Shown piece by piece: positions 1 to 8,136 of a stretch of 64,000 bases of DNA. The stretch's first letter is position 1, and every line of letters begins with the position of its first letter. Below the pieces are notes generated by a model. The model did not search any database. It was not told the DNA's origin and saw only the letters and a list, made by a program, of their open reading frames with translations. The stretch comes from Paraburkholderia largidicola (GTDB lineage Bacteria > Pseudomonadota > Gammaproteobacteria > Burkholderiales > Burkholderiaceae), in assembly GCF_013426895.1 (NCBI RefSeq), contig NZ_AP023175.1, positions 1,736,001 to 1,800,000 on the forward strand, given 5' to 3'. Position numbers and translations under genes: made by a program.

Positions 1-897
1 CCGACACCCACCGTCGACGCCGACAGCGCGATCGTGCAGGAAAAAGCCGCCTCGGTGAATCCGAGCGACGTGAAAAACCTCTCGGGCCATTTCGGCCACA
101 CGACGCTGCCGCGCATCCCCGGCCGCGACTTCAGCGGCGTCGTCACGGAAGGCCCCGCCGAATGGATCGGCGCGGAAGTATGGGGCACGGGCGGCGACAT
201 CGGCTTCACGCGCGACGGCACGCACGCGCAGTTCATCAAGATTCCCGTCGGCGCGCTGTCGCGCAAGCCGCGCACGCTCACGCACGAACAGGCCTCGGCG
301 ATCGGCGTGAATTTCGTGGTCGCGTGGCTCGGCGTCGTCGATTATGCACAGCTCGTCGCGGGCGAAACGGTTGCCGTGATCGGCGCGAGCGGCGGCGTCG
401 GCGGCGCGGTCGTGCAGATCGCGAAGTCACGCGGCTGCAAGGTGATCGCCGTCGATCGCCATGCGCCCGACGCGGACTCGCCCGCGGGGCGTCTGCTCGA
501 CCACTATGTGCCGTTCGACGAGCACGCCGCGGAACGTGTGAAGGAACTCGGCGGCGCGGATGTCGTGTACGACGCCGTCGGCGGCGTTGCGTTCGAAACG
601 GCGCTGAAACTCGCGAAGTGGCGCGGCCGCGTGGTCGAAATCAGCGCGACGGGCAAGCGGCGCGTCGAGTTCGACGTGATCGACTTCTATCACAACGAGA
701 CGCAGCTGTTCGGCGCGGACAGCGCCAAGCTCGGCGCCGCGGATTCCGCGCGCCTGATGACGGAACTGGCCAGCGTGTTCGACAGCGGCGCATTGCAGGC
801 GCCGTCGATCGCGCAGACCTTCCCGCTCGACCACGCGCGCGACGCTTACGTGGCCGTCGCGGGCGGCACGCGCGGGCGCGTCGTCATCACGATGTGA
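1..897 (+). CDS. Zinc-type alcohol dehydrogenase / quinone oxidoreductase family protein, 5' truncated by the window
   Basis: The frame is open from base 1, so the gene starts outside the window; 298 residues are visible. The N-terminal end reads as the GroES-like domain of medium-chain dehydrogenases (AASVNPSDVKN, then RIPGRDFSGVV). A Rossmann NADPH-binding motif follows at visible residues about 127-133 (IGASGGVGGA), and the end shows the usual DHARDAYVAVAGGTRGRVV. I see no structural zinc cysteine cluster, which favours the NADPH:quinone reductase branch over true alcohol dehydrogenases. Family function is NADPH-dependent reduction of quinones or enones; the substrate is unknown. A XapX gene follows 30 bp downstream on the same strand. 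Confidence 0.85.
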   Translation, partial: PTPTVDADSAIVQEKAASVNPSDVKNLSGHFGHTTLPRIPGRDFSGVVTEGPAEWIGAEVWGTGGDIGFTRDGTHAQFIKIPVGALSRKPRTLTHEQASAIGVNFVVAWLGVVDYAQLVAGETVAVIGASGGVGGAVVQIAKSRGCKVIAVDRHAPDADSPAGRLLDHYVPFDEHAAERVKELGGADVVYDAVGGVAFETALKLAKWRGRVVEISATGKRRVEFDVIDFYHNETQLFGADSAKLGAADSARLMTELASVFDSGALQAPSIAQTFPLDHARDAYVAVAGGTRGRVVITM

Positions 898-927
898 CCA
901 ACCCGATCCCTACAACCGGAGACTCGT

Positions 928-1104
928 ATGAAGCCGTATATCGTGTCGCTGGCGGCGGGTGTCGTCGTCGGACTGCTGTACAACATCGTCGATGTGAAAT
1001 CGCCCGCGCCGCCCATCGTCGCGCTGCTCGGCCTGCTCGGGATGGTCGCGGGCGAGCATGCGATTCCGTTCGTGCGCTCGCTGCTCGCTCACGTGGCGAG
1101 CTGA
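928..1104 (+). CDS. XapX domain (DUF1427) small membrane protein
   Basis: A 58-residue protein starting MKPYIVSLAAGVVVGLLYN and containing the family signature of a glycine-rich helix followed by VKSPAPPIVALLGLLGMVAGE. It has two hydrophobic segments (residues about 4-20 and 27-45), so a small inner-membrane protein is likely. The start is preceded by CCGGAGACTCGT, a reasonable ribosome site. The family has no established biochemical role; it often sits beside oxidoreductases or hydrolases, as here (30 bp after the quinone reductase-like gene). Confidence 0.8.
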   Translation: MKPYIVSLAAGVVVGLLYNIVDVKSPAPPIVALLGLLGMVAGEHAIPFVRSLLAHVAS

Positions 1105-1121
1105 AGCGCAACACGCGGCGC

Positions 1122-2426
1122 TTACTGCAAGCGTCCGTGCGCGCCCCGCATTTCGCGCGCACGCTCGAGCAACAGTTCACGTTCGCGAGCATTGCGCGTC
1201 ATCGATGCGGCGCGCTCGAACTCCCCGCGCGCCTCGTCGTTGCGGCCGAGCTTGGCGAGCAGATCACCGCGCACGCTCGGCAGCCAGTGATAGTTTTTCA
1301 GCGAAGGCTCGTCGGCAAGCCCATTGACGAGTTCGAGCGCAGCCATCGGGCCATACGCCATGCCGACGGCAACCGCGCGGTTCAGATCGACCACGGGCGA
1401 CGGCGCGACTTCGGCGAGCGCATCGTAGAGCGCGACGATCTGCGCCCAATCCGTTTCCGCCGCCGTGCGGGCGCGCGCATGGCACGCGGCGAGCGCGGCC
1501 TGCAATGTATAGGGACCGCTCATCCCGCCGAGCGCTTCCGAGCGTGCAAGCGCACTCAGCCCGCGACGGATCAGCAGCGGGTCCCAACGGCTGCGGTCCT
1601 GATCGGGCAGTAACACGGGCCGCCCCTGCGCATCGACGCGCGCATGCATGCGCGACGCCTGGATCTCCATCAGCGCGACCAGTCCGTACACTTCGCTTTC
1701 GTCGGGCATCAGACCGGCGAGCACGCGGCCGAGGCGCAGCGCTTCCTCGCACAGCGTCGGGCGCATCCAGTCGTCGCCCGCCGTCGCCGAATAGCCTTCG
1801 TTGAAGATCAGATAAATCACTTCGAGCACCGACGCGAGCCGCACCGCGCGATCGTTCGCCTGCGGCACTTCGAACGGCACCTTCGCCGCCGACAGCGTCT
1901 TCTTGGCGCGCACGATACGTTGCGCAATGGTCGGCTCGGGCACGAGGAACGCGCGCGCGATCTCATCCGTCGTCAGGCCGCCGAGCAGGCGCAGCGTGAG
2001 CGCGACACGCGCGTCTTTCGACAGCACGGGATGGCAGGCAGTGAATACCAGCCGCAACAGATCGTCGCCGATGTCGTCGGCGCGGGCGGCGTCGAGTGCA
2101 TCGACGAAATCCGGCACGATATGCGCCTCCCGCGCGTCCATGTCGGCGCCGAGCTCTTCGTGCTTGCGCGCGTGCAGCGCATCCTGGCGCCAGCGATCGA
2201 GCGCGCGGTTCTTCGCGGTCGCCATCAGCCATGCTCCAGGATTGTCTGGCACGCCGGCGTCCGGCCAGGTTTCGAGCGCGGCCACCAGCGCGTCCTGCGC
2301 GAGTTCTTCGGCCACGCCGACATCGCGCACGATCCGCGCGACGTGAGCGATGACCTTCGCGGATTCGATCCGCCAGACTGCCTCGATGGCACGATGGGTC
2401 GCAGCCGTCGTCACGGCCGGCCTCAA
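1122..2426 (-). CDS. ECF42-type RNA polymerase sigma factor with C-terminal TPR-like extension
   Basis: A 434-residue sigma factor. Region 2 lies in about residues 10-80 (RIESAKVIAHVARIVRDVG, AQDALVAALETWP) and region 4 in about 130-190 (LTLRLLGGLTTDEIARAFL, then TIAQRIVRAKK). A long helical extension of some 240 residues follows, containing NEGYSA, LDLNRAVAVGMAYGP and LARLGRNDEA-like TPR elements. This length and extension are typical of ECF42, which has no dedicated anti-sigma factor and is encoded beside DGPF/YCII proteins, exactly as here. The start is TTG, overlapping the VOC stop codon (TTGA), so translation is probably coupled. A GTG a few codons in is an alternative start. Confidence 0.88.
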   Translation of the reverse strand: MRPAVTTAATHRAIEAVWRIESAKVIAHVARIVRDVGVAEELAQDALVAALETWPDAGVPDNPGAWLMATAKNRALDRWRQDALHARKHEELGADMDAREAHIVPDFVDALDAARADDIGDDLLRLVFTACHPVLSKDARVALTLRLLGGLTTDEIARAFLVPEPTIAQRIVRAKKTLSAAKVPFEVPQANDRAVRLASVLEVIYLIFNEGYSATAGDDWMRPTLCEEALRLGRVLAGLMPDESEVYGLVALMEIQASRMHARVDAQGRPVLLPDQDRSRWDPLLIRRGLSALARSEALGGMSGPYTLQAALAACHARARTAAETDWAQIVALYDALAEVAPSPVVDLNRAVAVGMAYGPMAALELVNGLADEPSLKNYHWLPSVRGDLLAKLGRNDEARGEFERAASMTRNARERELLLERAREMRGAHGRLQ

Positions 2427-2842
2427 GACGCGTCGGCCGCTGGCATCGCGGCGTTCGGGTCCATGTACACGAGTTCCCAGATATGCCCGTCGATATCCTC
2501 GATGCTGCGCTCGTACATGAAGCCATGATCCTTTGCGGGGCGCGCCGATGCGCCGCCCGAGGCGAGCGCCTTGTCGGCGAGATCGTCGACTTGCGCGCGG
2601 CTATCGCACGACAGGCAGATCAGCGCTTCCGTGCTCTCTTTGGGATTGCACAGCGTCTTGCTCGTAAAGGTCTGGAAGAAGTCTTTCGCGAGCAGCATCG
2701 CGTAGATGTTTTCGCCGATCACCATGCAGGCGGCCTGCTCGTTGGTGAATCTGGAATCGAACGTGAAGCCGAGTTGCGCGAAGAATGCCTTCGATTTCTC
2801 CACGCTGTTCACGGCGAGATTCACATAAATTTGCTTGTGCAT
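2423..2842 (-). CDS. VOC family (glyoxalase/bleomycin resistance-like) protein
   Basis: A 139-residue protein with the vicinal-oxygen-chelate fold pattern: MHKQIYVNLAVNSVEKSKAFF at the start, FDSRFTNEQAACMVI in the middle, and GFMYERSIEDIDGHIWELVYM at the end, where the terminal E is the expected metal ligand. The closest flavour is the Lactoylglutathione lyase-like family that accompanies ECF sigma operons. AGGAAC precedes the ATG. It lies between the DGPF gene (31 bp upstream) and the sigma gene (overlapping), so it is a member of the ECF42 operon. The substrate is unknown. Confidence 0.85.
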   Translation of the reverse strand: MHKQIYVNLAVNSVEKSKAFFAQLGFTFDSRFTNEQAACMVIGENIYAMLLAKDFFQTFTSKTLCNPKESTEALICLSCDSRAQVDDLADKALASGGASARPAKDHGFMYERSIEDIDGHIWELVYMDPNAAMPAADAS

Positions 2843-2873
2843 GATCGTTCCTCGAAAGCTGGCAGATGTGATG

Positions 2874-3287
2874 TCAATGGTTGGCGCCTTCGATCTTGCG
2901 AAAGCGTTCCGTCGACCGGCTCGGCTCGAAGTCGTCGAGGTCGAACATCTGGCGCACTTCGATTTCGCCGTCGGCCTGTTCGCCGAACGGCGCGGGAAAG
3001 CGCCGCGCCCATTCCATCGCTTCTTCGCGCGATCGCACCTGGATCACGGTGTAGCCTGCGATCAGCTCTTTCGTTTCCGCAAACGGCCCTTCCGTGACGG
3101 TGCGCCTGCCGCCCGCATAGCGCACGCGCCAGCCCTTCGCGCTCGGCTGCAGGCCGGATGCGTCGAGCAGCACGCCCGCCTTCTGCAAGGCTTCGTGATA
3201 CGTCGCCATCGACGCCATCAGTGCCTCGTCGGGCATCTTGCCGGCTTCGCTGTCGGCCGTGGCCTTCACCATGATCATGAATCGCAT
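2874..3287 (-). CDS. DGPF / YCII-related protein, first gene of the ECF42 operon
   Basis: A 137-residue protein, MRFMIMVKATADSEAG at the start, with the family core VTEGPFAETKELIAGYTVIQV (the DGPF motif here reads EGPF) at about residues 73-93 and the usual IEVRQMFDLDDF end. AGGAGAG lies ahead of the ATG. DGPF proteins form a small alpha/beta ferredoxin-like fold and are consistent neighbours and presumed targets of ECF42 sigma factors. A promoter matching the ECF42 pattern lies 53 bp upstream of the start. Confidence 0.87.
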   Translation of the reverse strand: MRFMIMVKATADSEAGKMPDEALMASMATYHEALQKAGVLLDASGLQPSAKGWRVRYAGGRRTVTEGPFAETKELIAGYTVIQVRSREEAMEWARRFPAPFGEQADGEIEVRQMFDLDDFEPSRSTERFRKIEGANH

Positions 3288-3339
3288 CGCCGTCTCTCCT
3301 CGTGGATGAAGGACGCCCCGTGGCGGCTTCTACTTCCAC

Positions 3340-3366
3340 GACGAGCGGCGCGCAGTCAGATCGACA
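3340..3366 (-). promoter_or_regulatory. Predicted ECF42 promoter (TGTCGA - 17 bp - CGTC)
   Basis: On the minus strand TGTCGA (3366-3361) is followed after exactly 17 bases by CGTC (3343-3340), 53 bp upstream of the DGPF gene start at 3287. From recall, ECF42 target promoters have TGTCGA at -35 and CGA/TC at -10, so both boxes match. This implies that the sigma factor drives its own operon through the DGPF gene. Confidence 0.65.
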
Positions 3367-3426
3367 GCCGGCGCCGCCAGGGAAAACCCTTGCGGCCGTG
3401 CAGAACGGTTCAGCCGGCGGGCGCCA

Positions 3427-3783
3427 TCAATACTCGTAGCAAGGCGCGACCTTGCGGATTTCGATCGTGCACCACTCGGCGGCCGGACAATCTCTAGCGA
3501 GCGCGAGCGCTTCTTCGTAGGTATCGACGTTCAGCAGAAAGAAGCCGCCGACCATTTCCTTCGCTTCGGCAAACGGCCCGTCGATCAGGCGCGTCTGTCC
3601 GTCGCGCTTTTCGAGGCGCACACCCGTTTTGACAGGCGCCAGCGATTCGGCGGCAATCAACTGGCCGCGCGACTGCAACCCGGCGCGGTATTCGAGCATA
3701 CGGTCGTAGACGGCGCGGCCTGCGACTTCGCCGCGCTGTTCGCGTTGCTCGGTGGGTTCGACGATGAGCAGCATGTAAGACAT
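3427..3783 (-). CDS. DGPF / YCII-related protein (second copy)
   Basis: A 118-residue protein. The frame stays open well upstream, but the ATG at 3783 is preceded by CGGAGTCACC and begins the family-typical MSYMLLIVEPTEQR, so I chose it. The motif LIDGPFAEAKEMVGGFFLLNV carries a perfect DGPF. The C-terminus (CPAAEWCTIEIRKVAPCYEY) is the normal end of the family. It lies 139 bp upstream of the first DGPF gene in the same direction. I found no clear ECF42 promoter in front of it. Confidence 0.85.
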   Translation of the reverse strand: MSYMLLIVEPTEQREQRGEVAGRAVYDRMLEYRAGLQSRGQLIAAESLAPVKTGVRLEKRDGQTRLIDGPFAEAKEMVGGFFLLNVDTYEEALALARDCPAAEWCTIEIRKVAPCYEY

Positions 3784-4012
3784 GGTGACTCCGTGTTCCG
3801 GTTGTCGGGCCGCAGCGTTCGAGGGGTGCCGTACTTCGTGGGACGGGTGGCGCAGCGGCGATGGCAGCAAAGGTTGTTTCTGCTGGCGAAGGCAGTCTAG
3901 CAAAGTGGCCACGCGGGCGGAAAGGTCTGCCGTGCGAATGGAGATTCCGCTGAGGGAAATGGCACGACGTTTGCTGACGAAGCTACATTCTTCAATCAGG
4001 CAGGAGCATGAC

Positions 4013-4198
4013 ATGTTGAAGCGCTATATCGTCCGCGTCGCAATCGCAGCAGCGGCCCTGGTGCCGTTCGTGAGCGGATGCACCGTCGGCGGCGCGGCAG
4101 CGGGTGGCTATGTCGGCCATGAGACGACGCATAGCACGGTGGGCACGGTGGGCGGCGCCGTCGCGGGCGGGATCATCGGTCACGAACTGGGCAAGTGA
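4013..4198 (+). CDS. Small glycine-zipper lipoprotein
   Basis: A 61-residue protein starting MLKRYIVRVAIAAAALVPFV with lipobox VSGC (lipidated Cys at residue 23), then a glycine-zipper stretch: GGAAAGGYVGHE, followed by GGAVAGGIIGHE. The two GHE ends suggest an internal duplication of the zipper motif. Such proteins are anchored in the outer membrane or periplasm and insert as helical hairpins. AGGAGCATGAC precedes the start. A longer in-frame ORF begins upstream, but signal peptide and ribosome site mark this start. A hairpin terminator follows. Confidence 0.75.
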   Translation: MLKRYIVRVAIAAAALVPFVSGCTVGGAAAGGYVGHETTHSTVGTVGGAVAGGIIGHELGK

Positions 4199-4794
4199 CG
4201 TCGGGTGGAAATTCCTCAAAAGCTTGAAAGGGGTGGCGATTGACGTTCAATCGCCGCCTTAATATTTTTCAGAAATTGTCATTGCTCATTTGAATAGCTT
4301 AACTGTAAATATTTTTCGCTTATCAAATTAATTCGCTTTAATAGCGATCGCAACCACTCCAGAAAGTTCACTCATCCTCCCTGATTGATGACACGCTTTT
4401 GAAATCACCTCTGATGCCCAATCTCCCTCTCCAGTAACGCTCACGTCGTTTTACGGCAAGTACATCTTCCGCATTTTCAGATACGTCTTATCTCAAATAA
4501 GTCAAAGCCAAACTTCGTTGTCGTATCACAACAATAAAATTTATACCAATAAAAAGATCGAAATTCATCCCAATTTAAATACAAACAAAATCAATCTTCT
4601 AGGCCTTTCTTTTCCTATTTGGAAATGGACCATTTCCAGTTTCTATATAAATCGATAGTTAGGGTACCTTTCTATACTTGCGCTTCCCCAAACCGGGCAA
4701 GGTAAGTGGTCTTGCTTCGTACAGGACGTGGCATGCCTAGCTTGTCCGTTTGTATTCAAGCCTCGTATTGCCCCATGAACTGAAGGAAGCACAG
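4199..4794. other. AT-rich intergenic region upstream of the porin
   Basis: No gene is supported here. After the terminator, bases 4257-4680 are markedly AT-rich compared with the rest of the window, with many A/T runs. A TATACT hexamer near 4674, about 120 bp before the porin ATG, is a candidate -10 box. The long leader suggests complex control of the porin. AT-richness is also the kind of DNA bound by H-NS/MvaT-like proteins, but that is inference. Confidence 0.6.
4235..4270 (+). terminator. Rho-independent terminator after the lipoprotein gene
   Basis: A perfect 9-bp stem GGCGATTGA / TCAATCGCC (4235-4243 and 4247-4255) with a CGT loop, followed by GCCTTAATATTTTTC. It lies 36 bp after the lipoprotein stop. 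Confidence 0.7.
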
Positions 4795-5910
4795 ATGAAG
4801 AAGATTCTGATCGCGACGGCAGTGGCTGCCTCGTTCGCCTCGGTCGCCCACGCTCAGAGCAGCGTCACGCTGTACGGCACGCTGGACGCCGCCCTCACCT
4901 ACACGAGCAACGTCAACGGCGGCCACCAGTGGGCGCTGGGCAGCGGCGCAATCGATGAAGACCGTTTCGGCCTGCGTGGCGTCGAGGATCTCGGCGGCGG
5001 CCTGAAGACCGTCTTCAAGTTGGAACAAGGCTTCAATCTGAACAACGGCTCGCAGGCGAACAGCGGCAAGATGTTCTCGCGTCAGGCGTTCGTCGGTCTG
5101 TCGAGCCAGGCTGGCACGGTCACGCTGGGCCGCCAGTACGATGCGTCGCAAGACTTCCTCGCGCCGCTGTCGGCAACGGGCAGCTGGGGCGGCACGAACT
5201 TCGCGCACTTCGGCAACCTCGACAATCTCGACAAGAACAGCGAAAACGCGACCAGCAATTCGATCAAGTTCAAGAGCGCGAACTACGCTGGCCTTTCGTT
5301 TGGCGGCACGTACGGCTTCTCGAACAACGCAAAGTTCGCGAACAATCGCGCGTACAGCTTCGGCGCGGGCTATGAGAACGCAGGTCTGCGCTTCGGCGCC
5401 GGCTATGCACAGCAAAACAATCCGAACAGCAATGCCGCTGGCGCGACGACCGCATTCGATCTGGGTGGTCTCGGCCTGCCGACGGACGAGCTGTCGTTCC
5501 GTCAACGCGAATTCGGTGTCGGCGCGAGCTACGCCTTCGGTCCGGCTCTCGTCGGCCTGCTGTGGACGCAAGCGCGCATCGACAACTTTTCGGGTTCGTC
5601 GGCTTCGGCTCACGTCAACAACTACGAAGCCAACGCGAAGTACAACCTGACGCCGGCCCTGGGCCTGGGTGTCGCCTACACCTACTCGAACGGCGCAGCG
5701 GGTGACTTCCACTTCCACGCCAACCAGATCGGCCTGCAAGGCGACTACTCGCTGTCGAAGCGCACGGATGTCTACGTGCAAGGCGTGTATCAACTGGTCA
5801 GCTCGCCTGATAACGTGATCCCGGCGATCATCGACAACGGCAACGTGTCGGGTTTCTCCAGCTCGCGTCGTCAAGGCGTCGCGTCGGTCGGCATGCGTCA
5901 CCGCTTCTAA
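4795..5910 (+). CDS. Gram-negative general porin (Burkholderia-type trimeric porin)
   Basis: A 371-residue outer-membrane porin. A 20-residue signal peptide (MKKILIATAVAASFASVAHA) is followed by the classical mature start QSSVTLYGTLDAALTY, then RFGLRGVEDLGGGLKTVFKLE, RQAFVGLSSQAGTVTLGRQY and a C-terminal VGMRHRF whose terminal Phe is the BAM signal. It should form a 16-stranded trimeric diffusion channel for small hydrophilic solutes. The ATG at 4795 is preceded by GAAGGAAGCACAG; an upstream in-frame start would spoil the signal peptide. It is transcribed alone and ends before a strong terminator. Confidence 0.95.
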   Translation: MKKILIATAVAASFASVAHAQSSVTLYGTLDAALTYTSNVNGGHQWALGSGAIDEDRFGLRGVEDLGGGLKTVFKLEQGFNLNNGSQANSGKMFSRQAFVGLSSQAGTVTLGRQYDASQDFLAPLSATGSWGGTNFAHFGNLDNLDKNSENATSNSIKFKSANYAGLSFGGTYGFSNNAKFANNRAYSFGAGYENAGLRFGAGYAQQNNPNSNAAGATTAFDLGGLGLPTDELSFRQREFGVGASYAFGPALVGLLWTQARIDNFSGSSASAHVNNYEANAKYNLTPALGLGVAYTYSNGAAGDFHFHANQIGLQGDYSLSKRTDVYVQGVYQLVSSPDNVIPAIIDNGNVSGFSSSRRQGVASVGMRHRF

Positions 5911-5981
5911 TCGAACACGAAGCGCGGCGGGTCGATGACGATCCACCCGCCGTAAGCGCTCGGGCCTGCGAGGCGACCACG

Positions 5982-6013
5982 ACGCCCTCACGTTCTTCGG
6001 AGCGTGAGGGCGT
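5982..6013 (+). terminator. Rho-independent terminator of the porin gene
   Basis: An 11-bp perfect stem ACGCCCTCACG / CGTGAGGGCGT with a 10-base loop, ending about 100 bp after the porin stop and followed by TGTCTATT. It may also serve the convergent gene at 6059. Confidence 0.75.
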
Positions 6014-6058
6014 TGTCTATTGAATGGTTGGGATTGCGTTGCTAGTCAGCGCGGTCCT

Positions 6059-6523
6059 TCAGGCCATGCGCTTCAACTCTTTTTGCAGCCGGTCGAAGTT
6101 CTCTTCATTGGCCTTGACGGCAAACGTCTTCACCTGCGCGCAGACGGCAGGCGTCTCGAAGACCATGCGAAACGTGATGCGCGTCTGTTCGTCGCTCAGC
6201 GCATCGAAAGTCGCCGTGACGCGATATTGCGGCCCCGACACGTGATCGAACACGATACGCTCCGGTGCGACGATCTCGACGAATACGCTGTGATTCTTGT
6301 AGTCGACGCCGTCCGGCCCATGCATCGCAAAGCGCCAGTTGCCGCCCGGGCGCAGATCGAATTCGTGGAAGGAATGGGTAAAGCCTTTCGGGCCCCACCA
6401 GTGCGCGAGATGTACCGGCTCCGTCCACGCCCTGAACACGAGATCGCGCGGAAAATCGAACACGCGCGTCGATACGATTTGCAGATCCGCGATCGGCGGA
6501 GTTGCGTCGCCATCCTCGGACAT
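6059..6523 (-). CDS. SRPBCC / AHSA1-like (START-fold) protein
   Basis: A 154-residue protein of the Activator of Hsp90 ATPase homologue 1-like family: VSTRVFDFPRDLVFRAWTEP, then LAHWWGPKGFTHSFHEFDLR, GGNWRFAMHGPDG and TFRMVFETPA, all typical positions. The start at 6523 has an excellent AAGGAGG site; the frame extends a little upstream without support. These single-domain proteins bind hydrophobic ligands in a START-like cavity; specific function is unknown. It is monocistronic, convergent with the porin. Confidence 0.85.
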   Translation of the reverse strand: MSEDGDATPPIADLQIVSTRVFDFPRDLVFRAWTEPVHLAHWWGPKGFTHSFHEFDLRPGGNWRFAMHGPDGVDYKNHSVFVEIVAPERIVFDHVSGPQYRVTATFDALSDEQTRITFRMVFETPAVCAQVKTFAVKANEENFDRLQKELKRMA

Positions 6524-6728
6524 GAGACAGCCTCCTTCGAACAATGCATCGCGTCCGCCCGAAGCCGGGCGGACAAATCAAGCATAACGCATTGTCGAAA
6601 GATCGCGCGCCTGCGGCGCGCGCAGCACGGACAGAAAGTCGCGGCGAATGAGAGGGGCCGAACGTTCGAACGCCTAACGTCCGATCAATAGCCGTGTGAT
6701 GCGGCCACTCCAGGCGCCGCACGTAAAG

Positions 6729-7853
6729 TCAGACGGCAACGGACTCGGCAGAAGGCTCGATCGGAATCACCCGCCGCGCCACGGGCGCGCCGCATTCACG
6801 CAGCAGATCGCGCAGGTCGTTGATCACCGGGAAGACTTCGTGATTCCAGTCGGCGCCTTGCGCGTCGTGTGCCGCCTGCTCGAGCTCGACGATCCAGCGA
6901 TCCTCCTTGAAGATGCGCTCGGTGAACCACACCAGCAGCGGCCACGCGACGTCGAGCAACGCGCCGATCTTGGGCCGCTTGATGGACAGCAGGCCAAACG
7001 TGCGATTGGTGCGCTGTTCGCGATCGAGCGGCACGTAGCAGATCCACAGGTCCATCACGATCGTCCCGTCGGACGTGCGAATCCGCAGCGTCTGAAACGG
7101 ATACTGCGTGCGGATCGTCATCACGTCCTTATGGTCGGCCCTTTCGCTCTTGCGGCTCTGCCCGAACACGAGCGCTTCGCCGATCGGCTGCTGACCCGCT
7201 TCGCGCGCGAACGTGTAGTCCACTTCCACCCAGTCGTCGCCGCGCCGCCGGCCCAGCGAACGCGCGCGCATCTTGCCCATCTGCTTGCGGTGCAGGAACT
7301 GATGGTTCATGTCCATCAGATTCTCGTGCATGAACGAGTAGTGGCACGCCACTTCGCGGCCAAAGCGCCGGGTCTTGTACGCCTTGTCGGCCACGGAGCC
7401 CAGCGGCGGGAGCGGCATCGTCTCGGCGAGCGCGGCGTCGCCGGGAAATACGAAGATCAGCCCTTCGGATTCGCGGCACGGATACGCGCGCACGCCGTTC
7501 GGCAGACGCTCGCGGCCGAGATACGGCACGTCGATGCATTTGCCCGAGCAGTCGTATGTCCAGCCGTGATAGCCGCAACGGATAGCCTCGCCATCGACCA
7601 CGCCGCCGCTCAACGGCACCTGGCGGTGCGCGCAGCGGTCCTCCAGCGCGATCACCTTGCCCGATTCGGTGCGCGCCAGCACGATCGGCTCGCCGGCAAA
7701 GCGCACGGCATGCGTTTTACCGCGCTTCACTTCGCGCGACCACGCGAGGGGATACCAATGATCGGGATGAATATCGACGCGGCGCAGATCGCGCACAGCA
7801 GCCTTGGGAGGGTTATCGACGGAATTGCTGTCCAACGGAGCGACTACGTGCAT
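6729..7853 (-). CDS. Rieske non-heme iron oxygenase, alpha-subunit-like
   Basis: A 374-residue protein of the aromatic ring-hydroxylating dioxygenase / vanillate demethylase type. The Rieske cluster ligands are clear at about residues 74-98: CAHRQVPLSGG (CxH) and CGYHGW (CxxH). The catalytic mononuclear iron motif is HENLMDMNHQFLH (DxxHxxxH). The start at 7853 has AGGAGG eight bases upstream and gives the usual N-terminal WYPLAWSREVKRG. No reductase or ferredoxin partner gene is adjacent, so electron donors must be encoded elsewhere. Substrate is unknown. Confidence 0.88.
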   Translation of the reverse strand: MHVVAPLDSNSVDNPPKAAVRDLRRVDIHPDHWYPLAWSREVKRGKTHAVRFAGEPIVLARTESGKVIALEDRCAHRQVPLSGGVVDGEAIRCGYHGWTYDCSGKCIDVPYLGRERLPNGVRAYPCRESEGLIFVFPGDAALAETMPLPPLGSVADKAYKTRRFGREVACHYSFMHENLMDMNHQFLHRKQMGKMRARSLGRRRGDDWVEVDYTFAREAGQQPIGEALVFGQSRKSERADHKDVMTIRTQYPFQTLRIRTSDGTIVMDLWICYVPLDREQRTNRTFGLLSIKRPKIGALLDVAWPLLVWFTERIFKEDRWIVELEQAAHDAQGADWNHEVFPVINDLRDLLRECGAPVARRVIPIEPSAESVAV

Positions 7854-8023
7854 GAATGTGGCCTCCTGGCACAACGGTCGGCCGGTCGCCGGGACCGAGC
7901 GGGTTTGATAGTTAGAAACCGATGTCCGGTCAGTCTACTAGAAGTCGCGCCCGAGAATCATGAGGGCTGACCGCAGTAGACGAGCCGGTAGCCATTACCG
8001 AACGGCCGTCGACACCCGCCGCC

Positions 8024-8060
8024 GCACCAAAAACAAAGGGCGGTGCCGAAGCACCGCCCA
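8024..8060 (-). terminator. Rho-independent terminator of the cytochrome b561 - glycosyltransferase operon
   Basis: Read on the minus strand: GGGCGGTGC, a TTCG tetraloop, GCACCGCCC (8059-8038), then TTTGTTTTTGG. A stable cUUCGg-type loop with a T-rich tail is a strong terminator. It lies about 80 bp past the end of the glycosyltransferase gene. Confidence 0.85.
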
Positions 8061-8136
8061 ACCATTTTGTTGCAGTCGCAACGCTCAATAAACCAGCAAC
8101 AACCTCATACGTCGCCGATATGCATGGCAACGACGC

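Noticed and set aside
3784..4012. ECF42 promoter in front of the second DGPF gene
   Set aside because: No TGTCGA with a properly spaced CGA/TC-type box was found on the minus strand.
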